64,000 nucleotides of DNA. Source: Chitinophaga sp. CF418 (GTDB lineage Bacteria > Bacteroidota > Bacteroidia > Chitinophagales > Chitinophagaceae). Where the stretch lies: the NCBI RefSeq assembly GCF_900142925.1, contig NZ_FRCN01000006.1, positions 426,478-490,477 of the forward strand. The letters run 5' to 3'. Each line of letters starts with the position of its first letter. The stretch's first letter is position 1. Position numbers and translations under genes: made by a program. This document shows, in pieces, positions 53,008 to 60,260 of the stretch. The notes under the pieces are model-generated. The model worked only from the letters and a program-made list of their open reading frames with translations. It had not been told where the DNA came from and did not search any database.

Positions 53008-53355
53008 ATGGAGCTAGACACGGCTAACATCATACAGAAAAGAAAAAAGCAGCGTCCCGGATTGTGGATGAAGAATCAATTAGTGGATTTTTCTCCACGC
53101 GAAAAATTCATGTCCAGCGAAGAGCTGCCAGTACAGTCAGAAGAACCCGTAAATATTTTATTACAGACTTTAAATGATGACAACCTCAGGGATGTGCAAG
53201 TTGCATCCGCTGAACTACTGTATAAGATACAAGGATCTGTTTCTCTTTCCAGGACAGGAATCGGCTATTCCCTCAGGGAGACCGGCACATTTGTCTTTAG
53301 TCTGAAAGATCTTTACTCGCCGATTAAAAATAATCCTGTCTGGTTGTTAAAATAA
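53008..53355 (+). CDS. Small hypothetical protein
   Basis: I choose ATG 53008 (115 aa, MELDTANIIQKRKKQRPG); the frame is open from 52954 but the extra part looks random. The protein is soluble, basic at the N-terminus, and ends in SPIKNNPVWLLK. No known domain was recognised. The response regulator gene follows 44 bases later on the same strand. Confidence 0.5.
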   Translation: MELDTANIIQKRKKQRPGLWMKNQLVDFSPREKFMSSEELPVQSEEPVNILLQTLNDDNLRDVQVASAELLYKIQGSVSLSRTGIGYSLRETGTFVFSLKDLYSPIKNNPVWLLK

Positions 53356-53399
53356 AGCCTGAAGGTTAGTTTTTCATCTAAAGAAAGAATTTATCAGTT

Positions 53400-53852
53400 A
53401 TGGAGAATATTGTGAAGATATTGCTAGCGGATGATGACATGGAGGACCGGTTCATCATGCAGGATGCCTTTAATGCGATCAATCTCCCCGAGGTGCCCCT
53501 CCTGGTGGAAGATGGCGAAAAGGCACTGGAATATCTTGCTGATACGCATGCAAGGGCAGGCGTTATGCCTTCTCTTGTGGTACTTGACCTGAATATGCCA
53601 CGACTCAGCGGCACTCAGACATTGCGGGAGCTGAAAAGCCTGGATGCCTATAGGGACATTCCGGTGATCATCTTTTCTTCTTCTTTAAACGTCATAGAAA
53701 TGCATCAGTGTAAACAACTCGGGGCGCTGTCTTATATGGTAAAACCATTTACATATGATGAGTACCTGTTGTCAGCACAGCATTTTTATGATTTTTGTCT
53801 GAAGAAACATTCCTTCCCGGAATTTAACAGTCTTATAAACAATTTCAAGTAA
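53400..53852 (+). CDS. Stand-alone response regulator receiver protein
   Basis: This 150-residue single-domain REC protein has the acidic pocket ADDDMED (Asp11-13), phospho-acceptor Asp63 in VVLDLNMP, Ser/Thr in IFSSS and conserved Lys in MVKPFTY. It belongs to the RcpA-like group common in Bacteroidota, with the DxMxxRF opening. There is no output domain, so it must act by protein contact. No kinase gene is adjacent. It is convergent with tilS. Confidence 0.9.
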   Translation: MENIVKILLADDDMEDRFIMQDAFNAINLPEVPLLVEDGEKALEYLADTHARAGVMPSLVVLDLNMPRLSGTQTLRELKSLDAYRDIPVIIFSSSLNVIEMHQCKQLGALSYMVKPFTYDEYLLSAQHFYDFCLKKHSFPEFNSLINNFK

Positions 53853-53866
53853 AAGCGAGACCTGAC

Positions 53867-55204
53867 TTAGAGGGCCTCCCACTCTATCGTCAGGAGTTCT
53901 TTTGTCTGATTGGTTATCTTAAACCTGTCATCTATCCGCAATCCCACTATCCATACTACCCGCTTCGCCGACTCAAGCACCCAGGTGTTCTCCTTCTGGG
54001 GAAGTGACAATTTCTGATCAATAAAAAAGCGGCTCAGCTTCTTTTTCTTCCGCATGCCCAAAGGGTAGAAATAATCGCCCTGTTTCCATTTCCTGAGTAT
54101 TAAGGGATATTGCAGCGAATGTTTGTCCAGGCAGGCGATATTGGCCGCTGCAGGGATGTTGCTTGTTTCTTTCCTTTCGCTGGTCTTTAGTTTGAGTATA
54201 CCACTCGCCATAGCCACAGCAGTACGGTCTTTTTCAATTACAATGACAGGAGCCTCTTCTTCCGCCAGCGGCGTAATGAGCAACCATTGCCTGTCACGTA
54301 TGATACGGTGCGAACCTGTCTCCACCAGTTTTCCGGAACTGCTGTCCAGCAGTTCAAGCACCTGTGGCAGCTGTGCAGGAGTACAGCCATATTGCCTGAA
54401 TATCTCCCAGGCAACCGTTTGCATGGGGATTGTCTTCTGCAGCTTCAGCACGGGTATCATGTACATGTTCCCCTTCTGCTCTACCAGCCTTTTGATATGC
54501 TTTTCGACTGACTGTGCATATAATATCTCTGCTTCGCGGAAACGCTCTATGCTGCCTGCAATATTACTGACCACACCAGGATAAGCTTCCTGTATGACGG
54601 GAATCACCTTATGTCTGAAAAAATTACGTGTATATTTAACTGTGATATTGGAGCTGTCTTCCACGAAGGCAATATTGTGTTCGATGGCATAGGTCCGTAT
54701 GTCTGCTTTTTGCGCAAACAACAGGGGACGCACTAAGTATGCCTGCTTAGGCAGAATGCCGTGAAGACCGGCGATCCCGGTACCTTTACTAAGGTTCATC
54801 AATACCGTCTCCGCGCTATCCTGCATATGGTGGGCAGTCACGATGTAATCGCAGTTCGTCTTCACCATGGTCCGTTCCAGCCATTCATAGCGCAGCTGGC
54901 GGGCTGCCACCTGGATGGATACACGATGTGATGCCGTATGCGCCATCGTATCAAAACGCACCTTGTAGAAGGGTACCTGCAGACGGGCCGCCAGGTCTTC
55001 CACGAAGGCCTCATCCCGGAGGGATTCTTCCCCCCTCAGCTGAAAATTACAATGGGCGATGGAGAATGTAAACCCCGCCGCCTTGAAAAGATGGGCCATC
55101 ACTACGGAGTCCACTCCCCCACTGACGGCCAGCAGCATTGCGTGGTTGTGTGTGAACAGTTGCTCCTTTTGTATATATGCAGTAAATCCTGTCAGTAAAT
55201 CCAT
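53867..55204 (-). CDS. tilS: tRNA(Ile)-lysidine synthase TilS
   Basis: This enzyme modifies C34 of tRNA-Ile(CAU) to lysidine so that it decodes AUA. I choose ATG 55204 (445 aa, MDLLTGFTAYIQKEQ), 10 bases after the TPR gene stop; the frame to 55300 overlaps that gene. The PP-loop SGGVDSV is near residue 28, and HCNFQLRGEESLRDEAF and TAHHMQDSAETVLMNL are TilS hallmarks. The C-terminal substrate-binding domain includes RKWKQGDYFYPLGM. It is an essential, complete housekeeping gene. Confidence 0.94.
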   Translation of the reverse strand: MDLLTGFTAYIQKEQLFTHNHAMLLAVSGGVDSVVMAHLFKAAGFTFSIAHCNFQLRGEESLRDEAFVEDLAARLQVPFYKVRFDTMAHTASHRVSIQVAARQLRYEWLERTMVKTNCDYIVTAHHMQDSAETVLMNLSKGTGIAGLHGILPKQAYLVRPLLFAQKADIRTYAIEHNIAFVEDSSNITVKYTRNFFRHKVIPVIQEAYPGVVSNIAGSIERFREAEILYAQSVEKHIKRLVEQKGNMYMIPVLKLQKTIPMQTVAWEIFRQYGCTPAQLPQVLELLDSSSGKLVETGSHRIIRDRQWLLITPLAEEEAPVIVIEKDRTAVAMASGILKLKTSERKETSNIPAAANIACLDKHSLQYPLILRKWKQGDYFYPLGMRKKKKLSRFFIDQKLSLPQKENTWVLESAKRVVWIVGLRIDDRFKITNQTKELLTIEWEAL

Positions 55205-55214
55205 GTACTGGTTG

Positions 55215-55523
55215 TTAAATGAGATCATCCAATGCAGCCTGTAATTCGTTGTAAGCATGCCTGTCATTGGCAGCTTTGGCCATCTGCATGCCCTTTTCAA
55301 ATACGGCTATGGCTTCCTGCGGAAGACCGGCCCGTTCCAGCAGGCGGCCCAGGTGATAATAGGAGCCTACATAGCCTGGTTCGTGCGCCAGCAACTCTTC
55401 AAACAGTGACCTGGCGGCACTGTCATCGCCAATCTTGATATATTCAAGGGCCAGCGCATGCTTAAGAAAGCTGTCATTTGGGCTGTCTTTAAGAAATTCC
55501 TTTATCCTGGCTATTCTATCCAT
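55215..55523 (-). CDS. Small TPR-repeat protein
   Basis: This 102-residue protein consists of about two and a half tetratricopeptide repeats (SFLKHALALEYIKIGDDSAA and GSYYHLGRLLERAGLPQEA) and has no signal peptide. It probably mediates protein contacts; a partner cannot be inferred. It is 10 bases upstream of tilS and co-oriented, so the two are likely one transcript. Confidence 0.85.
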   Translation of the reverse strand: MDRIARIKEFLKDSPNDSFLKHALALEYIKIGDDSAARSLFEELLAHEPGYVGSYYHLGRLLERAGLPQEAIAVFEKGMQMAKAANDRHAYNELQAALDDLI

Positions 55524-55531
55524 TATTTAAA

Positions 55532-55539
55532 TATATTTG
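55532..55539 (+). promoter_or_regulatory. -7 box for the etfBA genes
   Basis: TATATTTG matches TAnnTTTG exactly, 36 bases before the ATG of etfB, in the 51-base divergent gap with the TPR gene. A -33 TTG is not evident. Confidence 0.4.
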
Positions 55540-55574
55540 CTCATACCGCTTTTAAAAACAAAACAGTTTAGGCC

Positions 55575-56315
55575 ATGAAGATTTTAGTTTGTATCAGTAA
55601 AACTCCGGACACGACTGCAAAAATAGCTTTCACAGACAACAACACGAAATTCAATGAAGCGGGTGTACAGTTCATCATTAACCCCTACGATGAGTGGTAT
55701 GCCCTGGTCCGCGCTTTGGAATTGAAGGAAACCCTGGGGGCTACCGTACACCTGATAACCGCAGGCGGTCCCGATACGGAGCCTATCATCCGCAAGGCGC
55801 TGGCTTTAGGCGGAGACGAAGCATACCGCATCAATACAGACAGCCAGGATAGTTTCTACATCGCTACACAGATAGCGGAACATGCCCGCAAACAGGCCTA
55901 TGACCTGATCTTTACAGGCAAGGAAACGATCGATTACAATGGCGCAGCCATCGGAGGTATGGTAGCTGAACTGCTGGATCTTCCCTATGTATCTATCGCC
56001 GCAAAATTTGAACTGAATGGCACTGAAGCAACCCTCAACCGTGAAATTGAAGGCGGGGAAGAGGTTGTGAAAGTAACACTGCCTGCTGTTGTATCCTGCC
56101 AGAAAGGAATGGCGGAACAACGTATTCCCGGCATGCGTGGTATCATGGCAGCCCGCACCAAGCCGCTGGCAGTGGTAGAACCTGTTGCAGCAGATACACT
56201 GACCACCGTTACCGGTTTTGAACTGCCACCGGCAAAAGCAGGTGTAAAGCTCATCAGCCCCGATAACGTGGATGAACTGGTGAAATTACTGCATGATGAG
56301 GCAAAAGTGATCTGA
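55575..56315 (+). CDS. etfB: Electron transfer flavoprotein beta subunit
   Basis: This 246-residue ETF small subunit opens MKILVCISKTPDTTAKI and contains AGVQFIINPYDEWYALVRA, the AMP/FAD-binding TGKETIDYNG and the recognition-loop region around GGEEVVKVTLPAVVSCQKGM. It accepts electrons from acyl-CoA dehydrogenases and passes them, with EtfA, to the quinone pool. It lies 70 bases upstream of etfA on the same strand. Confidence 0.96.
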   Translation: MKILVCISKTPDTTAKIAFTDNNTKFNEAGVQFIINPYDEWYALVRALELKETLGATVHLITAGGPDTEPIIRKALALGGDEAYRINTDSQDSFYIATQIAEHARKQAYDLIFTGKETIDYNGAAIGGMVAELLDLPYVSIAAKFELNGTEATLNREIEGGEEVVKVTLPAVVSCQKGMAEQRIPGMRGIMAARTKPLAVVEPVAADTLTTVTGFELPPAKAGVKLISPDNVDELVKLLHDEAKVI

Positions 56316-56385
56316 TCACTGTACAAATATGCAGGACCCTCTATTTTAAGCTCCATTTTTAAGCATTTAAATTCTACGTCAGAAC

Positions 56386-57351
56386 ATGTCAGTTTTAATA
56401 TTCGCAGATCAGGCTCATGGCAAGATAAAAAAAGTAGCATTCGAAGCAGTACAATATGGTGCCAAAGTAGCACAACAACTGGGCACTACAGCCACTGCAC
56501 TCGTGCTGGGAACAGCAGATAGTGAAGAGCTGGAGGCATTAGGCAATTATGGCGCTACGAAAGTATTGCATGTTGCAGATGCCCGGCTGAATGAAGTGGA
56601 AGGAACAGTATTTACAAAGATCATTGCCGACGCTGTAGCGCAGGAAGCTGCACAGGTGGTGATATTCCCACATAATTTCGATGGCAAGGCTGTGGCGCCG
56701 CGTGTAGCCGCCCGCCTGAAAGCCGGCCTGGTATCCGGAGCAGTTTCACTGCCGGACACCAGCAATGGCTTTGTGGTAAAGAAAAGCGTATTCTCCGGCA
56801 AGGCATTTGCCAACGTTAATATCAATACCGCAGTGAAGGTAATTGCTGTTATGCCCAATACCTTCGCGCTGGAGCCAACAGCCGCAAAAGCAGCTGTGAC
56901 AGCCTTCTCTCCTGCTATCAGCGATGCTGATTTCAAAGTGAAGGTAAGCAGTGTGGAAACAGTAAGCGGTGAAGTGCCGCTCACAGAAGCAGACATTGTA
57001 GTGAGTGGCGGCCGGGGCCTTAAAGGACCCGAGAACTGGGGACTGGTGGAAGATCTGGCAAAATCACTGGGTGCAGCCACAGCATGCTCCCGCCCAGTAG
57101 CAGATACCGGCTGGCGCCCGCATCATGAACACGTAGGACAAACAGGGTTAACTGTACGTCCCAATCTATATATCGCAATCGGTATTTCAGGCGCTATACA
57201 GCACCTCGCAGGAGTGAACGGCAGTAAAGTGATCGTGGTCATCAATAAAGACCCGGAAGCGCCTTTCTTTAAAGCAGCTGATTATGGCATTGTAGGGGAT
57301 GCCTTTGAGGTAGTTCCTAAACTAACCGCGGCCATTAAGCAAATGAAGTAA
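56386..57351 (+). CDS. etfA: Electron transfer flavoprotein alpha subunit
   Basis: This 321-residue FAD-binding ETF subunit has an N-terminal domain (about 1-190) and a C-terminal FAD domain with GGRGLKGPENW, SRPVADTGW, VGQTGLTVRPNLYIA and GISGAIQHLAG. These are the standard FAD-contact motifs. It forms the ETF heterodimer with EtfB and links beta-oxidation to respiration. A weak 8-bp hairpin (57350-57376) overlaps the stop and may end the transcript. Confidence 0.97.
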   Translation: MSVLIFADQAHGKIKKVAFEAVQYGAKVAQQLGTTATALVLGTADSEELEALGNYGATKVLHVADARLNEVEGTVFTKIIADAVAQEAAQVVIFPHNFDGKAVAPRVAARLKAGLVSGAVSLPDTSNGFVVKKSVFSGKAFANVNINTAVKVIAVMPNTFALEPTAAKAAVTAFSPAISDADFKVKVSSVETVSGEVPLTEADIVVSGGRGLKGPENWGLVEDLAKSLGAATACSRPVADTGWRPHHEHVGQTGLTVRPNLYIAIGISGAIQHLAGVNGSKVIVVINKDPEAPFFKAADYGIVGDAFEVVPKLTAAIKQMK

Positions 57352-57455
57352 GTAAGCCACTAACTTGCGCTTACTTATTATCTGTTTTTTAGATAAGGAA
57401 TATTTTTTCTAACTTCACGTTCTTATAAAATATTCAGCGACAACGCAGGACAGAT

Positions 57456-58058
57456 ATGAGAAAAATAGAACTGGAAATAGTTGCTTTATCGCACAGCATT
57501 ACGCAAACACATTCTTACGCCGTGGTATTAGGAGAGGTGAACGGTTTGCGCCGCCTCCCTATTGTAATTGGCGGGTTTGAAGCACAGGCTATCGCTGTGG
57601 CATTAGAGAAAATGCAACCCAGCCGACCACTAACACATGATCTGATGAAAAACTTTATGAATGCTTTTAATATTGAGCTGCATGAAGTGGTGATCAGTAA
57701 CCTGCAGGAAGGAATTTTTTATTCTAAATTGATCTGTTATAGTAATGAAGAAACAATAGAGATAGACTCACGTACCTCCGATGCTCTCGCACTGGCTGTA
57801 CGTTTTGGCTGTCCGATCTTTACTTACGAAAATATCCTGAACAGCGCAGGTATCCTGCTCGATGATCCTGCAGGTAAGAAAAGCGGTGTAAAGCCCGTTA
57901 CTCCCACCATCTCAGAACATGAAAAAGGAGCGGAAGATGATCTCAAAGTCCTGAACCTGGATGAACTTACACAGTTGCTGCAGGAAGTGCTGGAACAGGA
58001 AGATTACATCCGCGCCATCGCTATCCGCGACGAGATCAACAGCCGTAAGAGCCGCTGA
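57456..58058 (+). CDS. Bifunctional nuclease-family protein (DUF151 plus UVR)
   Basis: This 200-residue protein has an N-terminal DUF151/BFN domain (about 1-125, with LPIVIGGFEAQAIAVALE and SRTSDALALAVRF) and a C-terminal UVR-type helix pair (LQEVLEQEDYIRAIAIRDEI). The family has reported RNase and DNase activity in plants; the bacterial role is unsettled. It is preceded by etfA and followed by a perfect hairpin terminator. It is conserved and common in Bacteroidota. Confidence 0.9.
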   Translation: MRKIELEIVALSHSITQTHSYAVVLGEVNGLRRLPIVIGGFEAQAIAVALEKMQPSRPLTHDLMKNFMNAFNIELHEVVISNLQEGIFYSKLICYSNEETIEIDSRTSDALALAVRFGCPIFTYENILNSAGILLDDPAGKKSGVKPVTPTISEHEKGAEDDLKVLNLDELTQLLQEVLEQEDYIRAIAIRDEINSRKSR

Positions 58059-58095
58059 TAAACATCCTTGCATTTACTATTACAAAATAAACGAT

Positions 58096-58132
58096 CCATA
58101 AACCATAGTAGTACTATGGTTTATGGTTTTTT
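58096..58132 (+). terminator. Terminator before ispE
   Basis: Perfect 15-bp arms (58096-58110 and 58112-58126) are separated by one base and followed by TTTTTT. It ends the transcript of the DUF151 gene and rules out ATG 58123 as the ispE start. Confidence 0.9.
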
Positions 58133-58137
58133 ATACC

Positions 58138-58944
58138 ATGATCGTCTTCCCGAATTGTAAGATCAACCTGGGCCTGCATGTAGTCAGCAAACGGCCTGAC
58201 GGCTTCCATGAACTGGAAACAGTATTTTATCCTCTGCCACTGACCGACGCCCTGGAAGTACTCAGCCCCGGTACCCTGCAATTTGCAACCAGCGGTATTG
58301 CTGTTCCCGGTGATAGTGCGGATAATCTTTGTTTAAAGGCATGGCGCCTGCTAAAACAGGACTATCCTACCCTGCCCGAGGTGAACATTCACCTTCATAA
58401 GAATATTCCAATAGGAGCCGGCTTAGGCGGAGGATCTGCTGACGCAGCCTTTATGCTACAGTTGCTGAACAGCCGTTTTCAGCTGGGTATTACGGAGGAA
58501 CAGCTATTGATCTATGCTGCTCAGCTGGGAAGCGATTGTCCTTTCTTTATACAGAACAAACCCTGTTATGCTACCGGCAGAGGAGAGATAATGACGCCTA
58601 TAGAACTGGACCTCTCCGGATGGTCTTTTGTATTAGTATATCCAGGTGTTCACATCAATACAGGCTGGGCATTCAGCCGTATTACGCCAAAGGCGCCGGC
58701 ATTATCATTACAGGAAAACATTCTGCAACCGGTGGAAACATGGCAGCATACAATCACTAACGATTTTGAAGCACCAGTGCTCGATGCACATCCAGCGCTT
58801 GCAGCCATTAAAGAAAAATTATATGCGGAGGGAGCAGTATATGCGAGTATGAGCGGGAGCGGGTCAGCGTTTGTTGGGATCTTTCCTAAAAACAAAATAG
58901 CCAGCATTGCATTCGATCACAGCTACAAAGTATTTATCTTATAA
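58138..58944 (+). CDS. ispE: 4-diphosphocytidyl-2-C-methyl-D-erythritol kinase
   Basis: IspE phosphorylates CDP-methylerythritol in the MEP isoprenoid pathway. I choose ATG 58138 (268 aa, MIVFPNCKINLGLHV); ATG 58123 lies inside a terminator hairpin. GHMP-kinase motifs are NCKINLGL, the ATP loop PIGAGLGGGSADAAF, and the C-terminal SMSGSGSAFVGIF. The last 22 codons (GIFPKNKIAS..YKVFIL) recur, changed, in the DNA just downstream (see the tandem repeat). Confidence 0.96.
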   Translation: MIVFPNCKINLGLHVVSKRPDGFHELETVFYPLPLTDALEVLSPGTLQFATSGIAVPGDSADNLCLKAWRLLKQDYPTLPEVNIHLHKNIPIGAGLGGGSADAAFMLQLLNSRFQLGITEEQLLIYAAQLGSDCPFFIQNKPCYATGRGEIMTPIELDLSGWSFVLVYPGVHINTGWAFSRITPKAPALSLQENILQPVETWQHTITNDFEAPVLDAHPALAAIKEKLYAEGAVYASMSGSGSAFVGIFPKNKIASIAFDHSYKVFIL

Positions 58945-59259
58945 TCGTCATCCACTCATTTAACGGAAGCCCTCAACGTTTGAATATTTATCTTTTAGTC
59001 GCGATAAAATTATTTTACGGAAGCTATAAGCGTTTGCGAGGATCTTTCCCAGAAACAAGATAGCCGGCATTGCATTCAACACCGGCTACAAAGTATTTAT
59101 CTTATAATCGTGATCCGCTCATTTAACAGAAGCGATCAGCATTTGTAAGGATCTTTCTCAAAACAAGATAGCCGGCATTGCATTCAACACCGGCTACAAA
59201 GTATTTATCTTACAGTTACGATCCGCTTATTTAACGGAAGCGATCAGGCTCTTGAAAGT
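58877..59259. repeat. Tandem copies of the ispE-rplT junction
   Basis: Three copies of a unit begin with GGATCTTTC at 58877, 59040 and 59149 (spacing 163 and 109). Each unit carries the last ~21 codons of ispE and then the last ~8 codons of the convergent rplT (complement of TTAACGGAAGCGATCAG). Copy 1 holds an extra internal repeat of ~54 bases. Copy 2 still reads IFPRNKIAGIAFNTGYKVFIL and a stop in frame; copy 3 is frame-shifted. This fills the whole gap 58945-59226. Confidence 0.9.
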
Positions 59260-59571
59260 TTCTGGTTCATTCATTGCCAGATCAGCCAACACCTTCCTGT
59301 TCAGGTCGATATTCTTTTCAGACAATTTATGGATAAACTCAGAGTAAGTCAGACCTTCTGCTCTCGCAGCAGCGTTGATACGAGCGATCCACAGCTGACG
59401 GTAGTTTCTTTTCTTGAGTTTACGGCCTACATAGCTATATGTAAGACCTTTCTCCAATACGTTCTTGGCTACGGTATAAACATTTTTCCTTTTACCGTAA
59501 AAGCCTTTGGCCTGCTTTAATATTTTCTTCCTGCGGGCCCTGGAAGCAACTGCATTTACTGAACGAGGCAT
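59227..59571 (-). CDS. rplT: 50S ribosomal protein L20
   Basis: This 114-residue L20 binds 23S rRNA early in 50S assembly. MPRSVNAVASRARRKKILK, GFYGKRKNVYTVAKN and RQLWIARINAAARAEG are diagnostic. It is complete and follows rpmI by 51 bases, as in the usual infC-rpmI-rplT order, but infC is not present upstream here. Its 3' end has been copied into the tandem repeat downstream. Confidence 0.98.
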   Translation of the reverse strand: MPRSVNAVASRARRKKILKQAKGFYGKRKNVYTVAKNVLEKGLTYSYVGRKLKKRNYRQLWIARINAAARAEGLTYSEFIHKLSEKNIDLNRKVLADLAMNEPETFKSLIASVK

Positions 59572-59622
59572 ATAGTGCTTTTTTGATCAGGTTAATAATT
59601 AATTACACAACACCACATCTCA

Positions 59623-59820
59623 TTATCTGAGAGCAAGCATTCTTTTTACCAGGTCCAGGTTAGCTGAACTAACAAGGCTGCTACCTCTCAGGTGGCGTTT
59701 TCTTTTGGTAGACTTCTTGGTCAACAGGTGACTTTTGAAGGCATTATACCGCTTAATCTGTCCGCTCCCGGTCACCTTGAAGGTCTTCTTCGCCCGGGAA
59801 TGAGTCTTTACTTTGGGCAT
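59623..59820 (-). CDS. rpmI: 50S ribosomal protein L35
   Basis: This 65-residue L35 reads MPKVKTHSRAKKTFKVTGSG and ends KRKRHLRGSS..MLALR, typical of the family. A consensus promoter stands directly upstream (59841-59870). The neighbour on the other side is an unrelated, oppositely oriented adhesin gene, so the ribosomal operon is reduced to rpmI-rplT. Confidence 0.98.
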   Translation of the reverse strand: MPKVKTHSRAKKTFKVTGSGQIKRYNAFKSHLLTKKSTKRKRHLRGSSLVSSANLDLVKRMLALR

Positions 59821-59840
59821 CTTACATCAAATTTGGTCTG

Positions 59841-59870
59841 CAAAGGTAGGTAAATATTTTAAACAACAAA
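59841..59870 (-). promoter_or_regulatory. Consensus promoter of rpmI-rplT
   Basis: On the minus strand, TTTG (59870-59867), an 18-base spacer and TACCTTTG (59848-59841) are an exact match to the Bacteroidota consensus. The start near 59834 leaves a leader of only ~14 bases, too short for a structured L20 autoregulatory leader. Confidence 0.8.
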
Positions 59871-60105
59871 CGGCCAATATAAAATAATTATTAACGTCCC
59901 AAGGGTGTGGATAACTTTTAACCGCCTGATTAAACTTTTTTTTCACACCGTTAAGATACTGAATATCAAATTCCCCCCACCCTCTTATTTCCAATTATCC
60001 TTCTATTTATTGCTTTAGAATATATACACATTTTTTATATTTCCTATATTAGTCATAATTTTAATTTTAAAATAGTCTCATTTCTTAGCCATATCAAGTA
60101 AAAAA

Positions 60106-60219
60106 ATGATCAAGCCTATGGAAACACTTTACACTTCTCAAAAAGCCATTCCGGTGCAGGATTGGACATCCTATCGATCGGTAAGACATTGTAAATCTGT
60201 CAGTTGGCGTGACGTCTAA
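60106..60219 (+). CDS. Possible 37-residue small ORF
   Basis: This ATG-started frame, preceded by an A-rich stretch (AAGTAAAAAA), encodes MIKPMETLYTSQKAIPVQDW..SWRDV, 37 residues. It lies 41 bases before the giant surface-protein gene. There is no homology I can name. It may be a leader peptide or chance. The rest of 59871-60105 is very AT-rich with nothing recognised. Confidence 0.25.
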   Translation: MIKPMETLYTSQKAIPVQDWTSYRSVRHCKSVSWRDV

Positions 60220-60260
60220 ATCACATCATTTCTGATACTCTTTTCACAAAACACCTACTG

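Noticed and set aside
55205..55300. N-terminal extension of TilS
   Set aside because: It overlaps the TPR gene and has no TilS-like sequence; ATG 55204 leaves a 10-base gap and a normal length.
58123..58137. ispE start at ATG 58123
   Set aside because: It lies inside the stem of a perfect 15-bp terminator hairpin; ATG 58138 gives the standard IspE N-terminus.
59040..59104. A second short ispE-like gene
   Set aside because: Only the last ~21 codons are present with no start codon or catalytic part; it is a copy of the gene end within a tandem repeat.
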